The notes under the pieces: model-generated
Database searches by the model: none
Seen by the model: the letters and a program-made list of their open reading frames with translations, nothing else
Told to the model about the DNA's origin: nothing
Made by a program: the position numbers and the translations under genes
Shown: positions 18,491 to 27,355 of the stretch, in pieces
Layout of the letters: every line of letters begins with the position of its first letter
How positions within the stretch are numbered: position 1 is the first letter of the stretch
Source of the DNA: Mageeibacillus indolicus UPII9-5
GTDB lineage: Bacteria > Bacillota > Clostridia > Saccharofermentanales > Fastidiosipilaceae
Direction of reading: 5' to 3'
Length of the DNA: 64,000 nucleotides
Assembly (NCBI RefSeq): GCF_000025225.2
Contig: NC_013895.2
Span: forward strand, 124,001-188,000

Positions 18491-18946
18491 ATGATAAAAC
18501 AAATTGCACATATAGGCTTTACAGTCCACGACCTCGATAAGACTATCGAATTTTATAAAACAGTTTTACAGCTGCACTTTGTCGGAGAGATGAGAATGGC
18601 GGGAGAGGCGACAGACAAACTGTTTCAACGCCGCAATGCCGCTTGTCGGGTGGCATATTTCACTTGTGATCCGACGGCACACACCTCGTTGATTGAACTG
18701 ATTGAATTTGCCGATATCAAGGTACCGCGCATACCTACTTCACTGTTTAATAATTCAATTTCTGAACTTTGTTTTACCGTCGAAAACATAGACGAATTTT
18801 ATCGCCGCCTGCTTCGATACGGGGTAGAAGTCTTATCCGCGCCGCAGTATTTTGATGCTACAGAGTATGATATGGGCAAAAGCAAAGCAATTTATTTTAG
18901 AGATCCTAACGGTATAATTTTGGAGGCGACCGAAACGCTTGAGTGA
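18491..18946 (+). CDS. VOC-family (glyoxalase-like) protein
   Basis: 151 residues with the two paired beta-alpha-beta-beta-beta modules of the vicinal oxygen chelate fold: IAHIGFTVHDLDKTIEFYKTV at the N-terminus and RDPNGIILEATETLE at the end. His8 and the terminal Glu are candidate metal ligands. Possible roles are lactoylglutathione-lyase-like or dioxygenase-like activity; the sequence does not decide. CCGGAGGACGA precedes the ATG. Single gene. Confidence 0.82.
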   Translation: MIKQIAHIGFTVHDLDKTIEFYKTVLQLHFVGEMRMAGEATDKLFQRRNAACRVAYFTCDPTAHTSLIELIEFADIKVPRIPTSLFNNSISELCFTVENIDEFYRRLLRYGVEVLSAPQYFDATEYDMGKSKAIYFRDPNGIILEATETLE

Positions 18947-19114
18947 GGCTGCTAAAAACGACCGAACTGGCGTTATAAATGCAGGGGTACCGTGTTATAA
19001 TCAGAAACGAATTGGCATTTCCAGGACTACGAACTGGCGGGGCATCGTACGCTGATCTGTTCTCACGGCGCAGGGAGATGTTGCAAGTCTTTGTATAGAA
19101 AAGAGGGATATTTT

Positions 19115-20113
19115 ATGGCTGAATTCGGAAAGATGGTTTATTATGATCTGGCCGATCTGAAAGAACGCCTTGGCCACGTAGAAATGCGTTGGTTTGTCCG
19201 CGAAAGCGAGAGTGATTTCCTGCGGATGGCTAACGATGTGGCAGACCGGGCGGCTTGGAACCCGGATATTAAAGCTATTTTTATTTCCGGACCTTCATCT
19301 TCCGGCAAAACGACCTTTGCCAACCGGTTGGCTGGGGCGCTGCATTTGCACGGCCGTTCAACCGTTTCGTTGCATCTTGACGACTATTACCGTGAAAAAC
19401 GCACGGGCAAAGATGCTTTAGGCCGTCCTGATTTTGAAAGCATAGATACTCTTTCTATTGACTTGATAGTTGAACATATAGATAAGCTTTTACATTACGG
19501 CGAAGTCAACGTCCCAAGCTATGATTTTGTGACCCGTAAGCGTTCCTTCGATCCAAGGAACAAATTAACGATGGAGCCGCGTGGTATTTTGCTGGTAGAG
19601 GGTTTACACGGCCTCAGCAAGGAAATCGAGCAGGGGATCAATCCGGCTAACTGCCTGAAAGTATTCATAATGCCCTATGCGACTTTGACCGCAAATCGCT
19701 GCTTGCTGGATTCCCGTGACATCCGCATTTTGCGCCGAGTTTCCCGCGACCATTTTAAACGCAGTACCAATCCTTTTTCCACGATTGACTACTGGCCCAT
19801 GTTGGACGCGAGTGAAGAAGCCGTCTTCCCCGAGTATTTGGCGCGGGCCGATGTTTTTATAAACAGCGCGATGCCTTATGAATTTTTTGTTATTGCACCG
19901 TTGGCTGCCGGCCTGATTGAACAGGAATTAGCTGATTATCGGGAAGGCAAAATAAAACAATCTATCTATATGTCAAACGGCAAATTGTATGCAGATCTCT
20001 CGTATACTGTAAAAAAAGCGACTGAGTTGGTGGCCGCTACGCGAGACATTCCTTGTGTGTCGCCGGATGTTGTACCGGCAATTTCGATTTTGAATGAATT
20101 TTTGGGAAAGTGA
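19115..20113 (+). CDS. Uridine kinase/phosphoribulokinase-family P-loop kinase
   Basis: 332 residues. The ATG after AGAGGG is chosen; the TTG 24 bases earlier has no site. Walker A GPSSSGKTTFA at about residue 60, then LDDYYRE (substrate Asp), the sequence VPSYDFVTRKR, and LLVEGLHGL. This matches the kinase half of a larger Clostridial protein that usually has an N-terminal TGS/ThrRS-like domain; that part is absent or reduced to about 45 residues. It likely phosphorylates uridine or cytidine, though the true substrate of this subgroup is uncertain. Followed after 15 bases by the glycan genes. Confidence 0.85.
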   Translation: MAEFGKMVYYDLADLKERLGHVEMRWFVRESESDFLRMANDVADRAAWNPDIKAIFISGPSSSGKTTFANRLAGALHLHGRSTVSLHLDDYYREKRTGKDALGRPDFESIDTLSIDLIVEHIDKLLHYGEVNVPSYDFVTRKRSFDPRNKLTMEPRGILLVEGLHGLSKEIEQGINPANCLKVFIMPYATLTANRCLLDSRDIRILRRVSRDHFKRSTNPFSTIDYWPMLDASEEAVFPEYLARADVFINSAMPYEFFVIAPLAAGLIEQELADYREGKIKQSIYMSNGKLYADLSYTVKKATELVAATRDIPCVSPDVVPAISILNEFLGK

Positions 20114-20128
20114 CGGCAGCGAGAATAG

Positions 20129-22129
20129 ATGCGGAAAGATCAAAGGAAAGCAATTACTTTTACAGCTTTGCATTTGCAGCACGGTGGGGTCGAGCTAGCT
20201 ATTACTCAGCAGGCGAATTATTTGGCTGCCGAAGGATATAAAGTTCGGATAATATGTACCTATTATTTGGGCGAGCCGGCTTATCATTTGGCCCCGGAGG
20301 TGGAAACCTGTTATTTGACCGATCGGCGGCCGAATCGCAGTGAATTGGGGGCAGCTTTACGCGCCAGAAGGCCATTTTCTGTGCTTCGCGAGGCCTATCG
20401 TGCGGCCGTGACTTTGTATTTAAAACGGCAAACCATGGTCAAGGCGATTAAAGCTGTAGAAAATGGGGTAATTGTCAGCACGCGGCATGAGCATTCAATT
20501 TTGGTCAGTCGCTATGGGCGATCCGGGGTGCAAAAGGTGGCGCAGTTGCATCATGATCATCGCTTTGATCCAAAGCTTTTGCGTGGCTTTCAGCACCATT
20601 ATCGAAATATTGATGACTTTGTCTTGCTATTGCCAAGTCTGAAAGCTGAATTGGAGCCGCTGATTCGGCCGTACAATTCGTCCATACGCCTACACGCGAT
20701 TGGCAATTGTCTTCACATGGATCCGGGCAAAATGCCGGCTCAATCGACATCGCTCACGGCTGTTAAACGTCACAACCATTTGGTTTGGGTGGGGCGGCTG
20801 TCCCCGGAAAAAGGGGTTTTGCGACTTTTGCCGATTGCAGAGGGCTTGCGACGGTTGCTTCTAGCGGATATGGCTGCTGGTTCAAGTAGCCGCGCCGAGG
20901 TGGAGCCGCTGTTTGTGATCGACGTTTATGGCGATGGGCAAGAAATGGCGGAGCTGAAACGGGAAATTGCCGCTGCCGATCTAAGCGAATTTTTTGTTTT
21001 GCACGGCATGCGGAATCGAGAGGAAATTTTGGCTGCCCTAGCCCAAAGCAAGGTAATGCTTTTGACCAGTCATACGGAAGGCTTCAGCTTCGTTATATTG
21101 GAGGCGGCGTCCATGGGGGCACCGATTTTGGCTTATGATGTGCGTATGGCTCCGCGTGACTTGGTAAAAAATGGGGAAACCGGATTCCTGATTAAGGACG
21201 ATGACGCTGAGGAAATGGCGGCCGCAGCGGCAAAACTGTTGACCGAGCCGGCAACTATCGACATCTTGCAACCCGGGTTGGCGGCCATGGGCGAGGCTTA
21301 CAGCGAGAAGAAAATTATGGAACGCTGGATGGAACTTTTTGCTCTGGGGCCGGTTAAAGCTCCGGGGTCGGTTAAAGTTAGATCGGATAAAATGCGTGAA
21401 TACTTCGAAAAATTGTACGACAAGACGATGGCCGAGCTGGTGCCGGAATTGCTGAAGCGGCTTGAGCAGGAACTACCGCCGATTTTGGTAGTTACCGCCA
21501 ATCCGGAAATCCTCATGCTGGGACAGCGATTGCCGTCTTATGATGGAATATTGCGTGATCCCGAAACGCTGATTGTGGCGGATGGAATCGGAGTGGTAAA
21601 GGCAGCGAAAATGCTGGGCTTGCCGTCTCTGACCCGTATTCCGGGTGTCGAACTGGTCGAAAAATTGTTGGCTGCTTTAGCACCGCGCCGGGGCAAAATC
21701 TTTTTGTACGGTGCCAAGCCGGAGGTGATGGAGGCTTTGCTTACTAAAATTAAGCAAGCTTATCCGGATTTGCAAATTGTTGGTGCTTATCACGGTTACG
21801 GGCAGAATGAAGCTGTTTTGCAGGCGGAAATCGCTGCCACTCAGCCGGATTTGGTTTTGGCTGCGTTGGGGGCGCCGCGGCAGGAAACGTTTTTGGCGCA
21901 ATGTCGAAAAAGCCTATCGCAGGGGATTTTGATCGGGGTCGGAGGTTCTTTTGATGTGATCAGCGGGCAAAAACGGCGTGCTCCAAAAATCTGGCGTAAG
22001 CTCAATTTGGAATGGGCTTACCGGCTGCTGCATGAGCCGAAACGGCTGGGGCGGTTTGTCAGGAATAATCTTGGTTTTTTAGGGCAGGTCTGGCGAACAA
22101 GACTGACCGGCGATAAGCTTGACCGGTGA
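20129..22129 (+). CDS. Bifunctional glycosyltransferase: GT4 domain fused to WecG/TagA (GT26)
   Basis: 666 residues. Residues 1-400 form a GT-B fold GT4 enzyme (HGGVELAITQQANYL; VWVGRLSPEKGV; the donor-site EGFSFVILEAASMG). After a linker near residue 415, residues 440-650 are a GT26 domain (ADGIGVVKAAKMLG; LGAPRQETFLAQ; GVGGSFDVISGQ). GT26 enzymes add ManNAc(A) to lipid-linked GlcNAc, as in teichoic acid linkage or enterobacterial antigen. The next gene makes UDP-ManNAc, matching that donor. The ATG has only a weak GAG site. Such a fusion could perform two consecutive transfers on undecaprenyl-PP-GlcNAc at the inner membrane face. Confidence 0.88.
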   Translation: MRKDQRKAITFTALHLQHGGVELAITQQANYLAAEGYKVRIICTYYLGEPAYHLAPEVETCYLTDRRPNRSELGAALRARRPFSVLREAYRAAVTLYLKRQTMVKAIKAVENGVIVSTRHEHSILVSRYGRSGVQKVAQLHHDHRFDPKLLRGFQHHYRNIDDFVLLLPSLKAELEPLIRPYNSSIRLHAIGNCLHMDPGKMPAQSTSLTAVKRHNHLVWVGRLSPEKGVLRLLPIAEGLRRLLLADMAAGSSSRAEVEPLFVIDVYGDGQEMAELKREIAAADLSEFFVLHGMRNREEILAALAQSKVMLLTSHTEGFSFVILEAASMGAPILAYDVRMAPRDLVKNGETGFLIKDDDAEEMAAAAAKLLTEPATIDILQPGLAAMGEAYSEKKIMERWMELFALGPVKAPGSVKVRSDKMREYFEKLYDKTMAELVPELLKRLEQELPPILVVTANPEILMLGQRLPSYDGILRDPETLIVADGIGVVKAAKMLGLPSLTRIPGVELVEKLLAALAPRRGKIFLYGAKPEVMEALLTKIKQAYPDLQIVGAYHGYGQNEAVLQAEIAATQPDLVLAALGAPRQETFLAQCRKSLSQGILIGVGGSFDVISGQKRRAPKIWRKLNLEWAYRLLHEPKRLGRFVRNNLGFLGQVWRTRLTGDKLDR

Positions 22130-22212
22130 AAAGTCTGCTCGGGATAAGACTGACCGGTGATGAGGCTGCTCAGCGATAAGAATGTCCGAGATAAGAATGC
22201 CCGGAAAATTGG
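22096..22212 (+). repeat. Degenerate GATAAGACTGACCGGTGA repeats across a stop codon
   Basis: About six imperfect 17-19 base units (GATAAG-n-CTGACCGG type) run from the last codons of the glycosyltransferase into the following untranslated gap. Confidence 0.5.
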
Positions 22213-22252
22213 AAAAAATAACATAATTGATAGGCATAAAATGGAGATGAAA

Positions 22253-23395
22253 ATGATCGAGGAAAAACGTAAATGGCGGATAATGACTGTTTTCGGCACA
22301 CGGCCGGAAACTATTAAAATGGCACCGGTAGTTGCCGAACTGACCAGTAACTCGAAAACCGTACCGATAGTTTGTGTTACGGGCCAGCATCGCGAAATGC
22401 TACGACAGGTTTTAAATGTGTTCGCGATCAAGCCGGACTATGATCTGGATATAATGCGCCCAGGCCAAACCTTGACCGACATTACAACAGCGGTTTTACG
22501 AGGAATGCAGGGAGTTTTGGCCGAGGCCAAGCCCGATCTGGTATTGGTACACGGAGACACGACCACCGCCCTGGCGGCCGCTCTGGCGACTTTTTATGCG
22601 CAAATTCCCTTGGGACATGTTGAGGCTGGTTTGCGCACGTACAACAAGTATTCACCTTACCCGGAAGAAATGAATCGGCAAATGATTTCTGTTTTGGCCG
22701 ACATTAATTTTGCCCCGACAACAGCGGCCGCGGAAAATTTGCGGCGCATGGGGGTTCCGCAAGAAAGGATTAAAATTACCGGCAATACTGCTATTGATGC
22801 CTTGTACATGAGCCTGGCCAAGGAAAATTCGGAACCGTTGCTGGCTGAGCTGGCGGCTTGGTCGGCCAAAGGAAGACTGGTACTGCTCACGGCACATCGC
22901 CGGGAAAATCTTGGCGATCCGATGCGGCATATGTTCCGAGCCATTGCCTGGTTGCTGGCCGAACATCAAGACATGTATGTGGTTTATCCGGTCCATCTTA
23001 ACCCACAAGTACAAAAAGCAGCTCGAGAAATTTTGGGAGGCCAGCCTCGCGTAAAGCTGATTGATCCGCTGGACGTCTTGGAATTTCACCACTTGATGAA
23101 TATGGCTTACTTGATTTTGACCGATAGTGGTGGCATCCAGGAGGAGGCCCCGGCCTTGGATAAACCGGTTTTGGTTTTGCGCGATACGACGGAGCGCCCG
23201 GAGGGTGTAGCGGCCGGAACGTTGCGCTTAGTCGGGACGTCGGAAGAGGCAATATACCGCGCTGTGAATGAGTTGTGGACGAATGAGACGGCATATCGGG
23301 CAATGTGCCGAGCGGTTAATCCTTATGGCGACGGGCATGCGGCAGAGTATATTTGCCGTGCTGTTGTAAAATTTCTTACGGATCGGACAAACTGA
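22253..23395 (+). CDS. wecB: UDP-N-acetylglucosamine 2-epimerase (non-hydrolysing)
   Basis: 380 residues, typical length. Start chosen at the ATG after GGAG (MIEEKRKWRI); the longer reading from 22157 runs through the repeat region. Motifs: MTVFGTRPETIKMAPV, VHGDTTTALAAAL, GHVEAGLRT, TAHRRENLG and LTDSGGIQEEAP. It converts UDP-GlcNAc to UDP-ManNAc in the cytoplasm, the donor for the GT26 domain encoded just upstream. The stop is 2 bases before the next start. Confidence 0.95.
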   Translation: MIEEKRKWRIMTVFGTRPETIKMAPVVAELTSNSKTVPIVCVTGQHREMLRQVLNVFAIKPDYDLDIMRPGQTLTDITTAVLRGMQGVLAEAKPDLVLVHGDTTTALAAALATFYAQIPLGHVEAGLRTYNKYSPYPEEMNRQMISVLADINFAPTTAAAENLRRMGVPQERIKITGNTAIDALYMSLAKENSEPLLAELAAWSAKGRLVLLTAHRRENLGDPMRHMFRAIAWLLAEHQDMYVVYPVHLNPQVQKAAREILGGQPRVKLIDPLDVLEFHHLMNMAYLILTDSGGIQEEAPALDKPVLVLRDTTERPEGVAAGTLRLVGTSEEAIYRAVNELWTNETAYRAMCRAVNPYGDGHAAEYICRAVVKFLTDRTN

Positions 23396-23397
23396 TT

Positions 23398-25038
23398 ATG
23401 TTACTTGATAATTCTTCTGCGATGATTTCCGCTTGGCCGGATAAAAAACTGCGGCCCGGAAAAATTTTCCTGATTTTATTGATTTTCTGCCAGCCATGTT
23501 TGGATATCCTTTCTTTTGCTTTAGCGGTGCATGGCTACGGCAACGCGGTCAGCACGTTGTTGCGCGGTTCTATAATGTTGCTCTTGGTTGGAGGCGGACT
23601 GTATTTTGCGCCTGACCGGCGGTATCGCCTGGTTGCTCTATGTATAGACATCGGGTGTGTCGTCTTTTGGCTGGTTCATTTTTGGATAGGGCGGCTGAGC
23701 GGTATTACGGCGGTAACGGCTGATTTAGCCAACTACTTGAAATTAGCGCAATTGCCGGTGGCCACGGTTTGTCTGATTAATCTATTTGGCGGTGAACGGC
23801 GCGTGCTGCGGCGCATTTTTTGGCGGTGTGCGGCAGGCGTGTTCGGTCTGATCTGTCTCTTAGACTTGATTGCCTTGCTGAGCGGGAGTTTTTGCTACAC
23901 TTATGTCGACCTGCATCACGGGTTGCTGGGTTGGTATCAAAATGCCAATGCACAAAGTAATATTTTGGCTGTTCTATATCCTTTGACGCTGTATGCATTA
24001 TTCCGCGCGGCCGATGATGCGCTTGCGTCCAATTGCTGTGGTGGCAAATTGCAACAACTACTTTGCCGACCGAGCTGTTTTGCACTATGCTTTGGGGCGG
24101 TGACCCTGGCTGGCGGCTTGCGCCTTTTCTTCTTCGGGACAAGAGTTACGTTTTATTCTTTGCCGGCCACGGCAGCAGCGATGTTGCTAAGCTTGCTCGG
24201 TTATTATTTTTATCTGCGGACTCGGGCAAAAGTGGCACGGCGGGGCGGAGTCGGAGAAGAAGTCTGTTGCGGCGCAACGACTACGGCACGTCGGCAATCG
24301 GGGATCAACTTGCTGAAAATCGTCGTAATTTGCCCGATTTTGATGGCGGTTTTGGCCGTTTCCTTTAAAAGCTATTCCCCCATGCAGCAAATGCGTGAAC
24401 AGGACTTTGCCATAGCTTCTTCGGCCGCGCAAAACATGATCAAAAACCTGCCCCGACTCGACGGGAAAAAACATGAGTATTCGCTGGAGGATTTGCGGCC
24501 ATTGTATGAGTTTTACATGCCGAGCATCGTGAAGGAATTCGGCTTGCGCGAGGTAGTTACAGCTTACAACAGTTCGACCGATTTTACGGTTTTGCGCAAT
24601 GTGCGAACCCAAAAAATTCACTTTGCCGCCTTGCGTTTAGCTCAAAGCCCGGCCGCTTTGCGTTGGACTGGATTGAATTTCGCGACCATGTCTGTCCCCT
24701 GGGAGGACGGTAGCTATGATTTGGAAAGCGATGCCCAGGCATTGTATTACTATAATGGGTACATAGGAGTCACGTTGTTTTTGCTGGGGTTGCTTTGTCT
24801 GGTGATCATGCTAGGGAAGCATATACGCCGGGTGGGTTCACGAAAATTTTGGCAAAATCACGAGATTCTCATTGCCGGCTATGGCGTGGCTTTATTGCTG
24901 GCGGCGGCACTTGTTGGGGGTTCGGTGCTGCGTCGCCCTTCGGTGTCGATATATTTAGCTGCACTTTTGGCTATAGTTTGGTGTGATTTGGTCGAGTCAT
25001 CCTCCGCGGCCGGTGGCGGTTGCCGGTTGAGCGACTAG
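23398..25038 (+). CDS. O-antigen ligase/polymerase-like multi-pass membrane protein
   Basis: 546 residues with about ten hydrophobic segments and a large extracellular loop (about residues 320-440), the layout of Wzy/WaaL-family glycan polymerases and ligases. In the Firmicute context it would polymerise or transfer the lipid-linked glycan made by the two upstream genes. The first ATG after the epimerase stop is used; a longer frame overlaps wecB. Sequence motifs in this family are weak, so the call rests on topology and neighbours. Confidence 0.7.
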   Translation: MLLDNSSAMISAWPDKKLRPGKIFLILLIFCQPCLDILSFALAVHGYGNAVSTLLRGSIMLLLVGGGLYFAPDRRYRLVALCIDIGCVVFWLVHFWIGRLSGITAVTADLANYLKLAQLPVATVCLINLFGGERRVLRRIFWRCAAGVFGLICLLDLIALLSGSFCYTYVDLHHGLLGWYQNANAQSNILAVLYPLTLYALFRAADDALASNCCGGKLQQLLCRPSCFALCFGAVTLAGGLRLFFFGTRVTFYSLPATAAAMLLSLLGYYFYLRTRAKVARRGGVGEEVCCGATTTARRQSGINLLKIVVICPILMAVLAVSFKSYSPMQQMREQDFAIASSAAQNMIKNLPRLDGKKHEYSLEDLRPLYEFYMPSIVKEFGLREVVTAYNSSTDFTVLRNVRTQKIHFAALRLAQSPAALRWTGLNFATMSVPWEDGSYDLESDAQALYYYNGYIGVTLFLLGLLCLVIMLGKHIRRVGSRKFWQNHEILIAGYGVALLLAAALVGGSVLRRPSVSIYLAALLAIVWCDLVESSSAAGGGCRLSD

Positions 25039-25154
25039 GTAATCAATAATGATTTAATTAAAATGATGCGCTTGCGCCGAATGCACTCTACAATATCAGT
25101 ATTTAGTTGTATACTGTTATGCGGGTTTGCCAGAACCGATTCTGCTCGTTTGGC

Positions 25155-25184
25155 TTGATCCGTTCTGACCGAAATACATAAAAT
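25155..25184 (+). promoter_or_regulatory. Promoter of the pullulanase gene
   Basis: -35 TTGATC, 18-base spacer, -10 TAAAAT. CAGAAC (25130 region) and GTTCTG around the -35 form an inverted pair that could bind a sugar regulator. Confidence 0.5.
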
Positions 25185-25233
25185 GTAGTTAAATTTGTTT
25201 GCACAAAAAATATTCGCAGAGGGGGAGAACCAC

Positions 25234-27240
25234 ATTACTATTGATACCGAAACAGCAGCCGTAAATACGGCACAACTTCCGAGCGGTACCGATCTTTACG
25301 ATACGCCGCAATTTATAGCCGATTACACTTATGATGGGGAATTAGGCAATTTCACGGGCGGCGATGCTACTACTTTTAAGCTATGGGCACCTACGGCCGA
25401 ACGCGTCAATTTGCTAACTTATGATGAGGCCGGTAATGTTACGGAGACCTGGCCGATGTATCGTCAAGATAAAGGTGTTTTTTCTTACTCAACAGACTAT
25501 GACTTAACCGGGACGCGTTATCGGTATGAAGTTACTGTGAACGGACGAACTGCACAGACAGTTGACCCTTATGCCAAAGCGGTAAGCCTTAACGGTATGT
25601 ACAGTGTCGTATTTGCTCCACGGCCGACTCCAGCACCTCTCGCCAATTTCGGTGAACTCAAACTGCCGATTATCTATGAACTGCACGTGCGTGATTACTC
25701 AATCTTGACAGCCGGTGGCATGAAAAATCGCGGTAAGTTTTTGGCGATGACGGAAACCGGCACTCACACTGCCGATGGGCAAATTACCGGTTTGGATTAT
25801 CTGAAGTCCCTCGGAATTACGCATGTCCAGTTGATGCCGATTTTTGATTTTAGCTCTCAGTCGGTGGACGAAGCAGCTCCGGAAACCAAATATAATTGGG
25901 GTTATGACCCGCTTAACTTTAATGCAGTGGAGGGAGCTTATTCCACTCGCCCGGCCGACCCGTTCAACCGCATATTTGAGTTGCAAAAGCTGATTGACTG
26001 CCTTCACGCCAATGGTATCAAGGTGATAATGGATGTCGTTTATAACCATGTTTTTCAGACGGGAGAACATGCTTTTGACAAAATTGTTCCCGGATATTAT
26101 TTCCGTACCGGGGCAAATGGCGAGTATTGCAACGGCACCGGTTGTGGCAACGAAATCGCTTCTGAACGCCCGATGGTGCGAAAATATATAGTCGACTCAA
26201 TAATTCATTGGTTGACTACATATAAGCTTGATGGTTTCCGCTTCGATTTGATGGGAATATTAGACATCCGAACGATGCAGGAAATTTACCGGGAAGCATG
26301 TATTGTCAATCCGGATATTTTCATTCTAGGGGAAGGGTGGGATATGGGCTTCCATCCACAGGACGATGGAGCTAATCAGCGGCATGCTGATAAACTGTCG
26401 CATATTGCGTTCTTCAACGACAATATTCGCGATTTAATCCGCGGTGACAACAGTCCGTCGCATGGTTTTGTCAACGATGGCCATGACTTGGAGGCCGGTT
26501 TGATGAACGGAGTGCGCGGCGGCCAAAACTGCGGCCGACCGTATCTGTCCGCCGCCCAGGTAGTTCAATATGTCGCGGCTCATGATAACTACACTTTATA
26601 TGATCAATTGAAAAAAACTTTGCCTTCAGCGTCGGAAACTGAATTATTGCGTCGCTCGGCCTTAGCTACATCAATTTTGTTATTGTCTTTCGGCACCCCA
26701 TTTTTGCACGCTGGGCAGGAGTGGGGACGCACCAAACAGGGGGCGAGCAATTCGTATAATCTGCCGGACAGTATTAACGGCTTTGATTGGCAACGGGTTC
26801 AGGCAAATGCGCAGTTGACGGATTTTATCCGGGGAATAATCAAATTACGCAAACATTTCGCAGCAATTTTTAATCTAACCGATTATCAGTCGATTAACCG
26901 AGCATTCAGCATTTTGATGCAAGGCTACGGTTGTCTGGCTTACCGATTGAGCTTGGGTGAAGATGCCGCGACGTTGGCGAGCGGGAGAGGTGCGGAAGGT
27001 GAGGAAGATGCATCACCGGCCGGATCTGAGAGTTACTTGTACATTGCTCACAATGTCGGCAAAGAACCGATAAAAAATCTTCCGTTACCGGATGGCAAAT
27101 ACAAGGTGCTAGTCAATACTCCGGAAGTAAACCTTGACGGCTTGGGTGAAATGACGGTTGAAGATGGTTTCGGGACAGTACCGCCGTTGGCAACCTTGGT
27201 TTTGCTCCAGCAGCCGGAAACGACGCAAGCAAGCTTGTAA
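25234..27240 (+). CDS. pulA: Type I pullulanase (GH13), apparently with an ATT start codon
   Basis: 668 residues if translation starts at the ATT that stands 6 bases after AGGGGGAG; the TTG at 25195 has no ribosome site. An N-terminal CBM48 domain (about 30-130) leads into the GH13 barrel with the type I signature YNWGYDP, the nucleophile region DGFRFDLMG, the acid/base region LGEGWD and VAAHDN. It hydrolyses alpha-1,6 branches of pullulan and glycogen. There is no signal peptide, so it acts inside the cell, probably on stored or imported glycogen fragments; vaginal glycogen is a plausible source. Family assignment is firm; the start is inference. Confidence 0.92.
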   Translation: MTIDTETAAVNTAQLPSGTDLYDTPQFIADYTYDGELGNFTGGDATTFKLWAPTAERVNLLTYDEAGNVTETWPMYRQDKGVFSYSTDYDLTGTRYRYEVTVNGRTAQTVDPYAKAVSLNGMYSVVFAPRPTPAPLANFGELKLPIIYELHVRDYSILTAGGMKNRGKFLAMTETGTHTADGQITGLDYLKSLGITHVQLMPIFDFSSQSVDEAAPETKYNWGYDPLNFNAVEGAYSTRPADPFNRIFELQKLIDCLHANGIKVIMDVVYNHVFQTGEHAFDKIVPGYYFRTGANGEYCNGTGCGNEIASERPMVRKYIVDSIIHWLTTYKLDGFRFDLMGILDIRTMQEIYREACIVNPDIFILGEGWDMGFHPQDDGANQRHADKLSHIAFFNDNIRDLIRGDNSPSHGFVNDGHDLEAGLMNGVRGGQNCGRPYLSAAQVVQYVAAHDNYTLYDQLKKTLPSASETELLRRSALATSILLLSFGTPFLHAGQEWGRTKQGASNSYNLPDSINGFDWQRVQANAQLTDFIRGIIKLRKHFAAIFNLTDYQSINRAFSILMQGYGCLAYRLSLGEDAATLASGRGAEGEEDASPAGSESYLYIAHNVGKEPIKNLPLPDGKYKVLVNTPEVNLDGLGEMTVEDGFGTVPPLATLVLLQQPETTQASL

Positions 27241-27303
27241 AACGCTCGACCTCGGCTGACGGTCGGCAGCCAAACAAACTGCATACAAACTGCAAACAAA
27301 CTA

Positions 27304-27336
27304 AAAGGCCGGCACGATCGCGTGCCGACCTTTTTT
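27304..27336. terminator. Terminator after pullulanase, possibly bidirectional
   Basis: AAGG-CGGCACG-ATCG-CGTGCCG-CCTT with T6 on the plus side and A4 on the other; it separates convergent genes. Confidence 0.88.
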
Positions 27337-27355
27337 AGGATGACATCTGCGTCAC

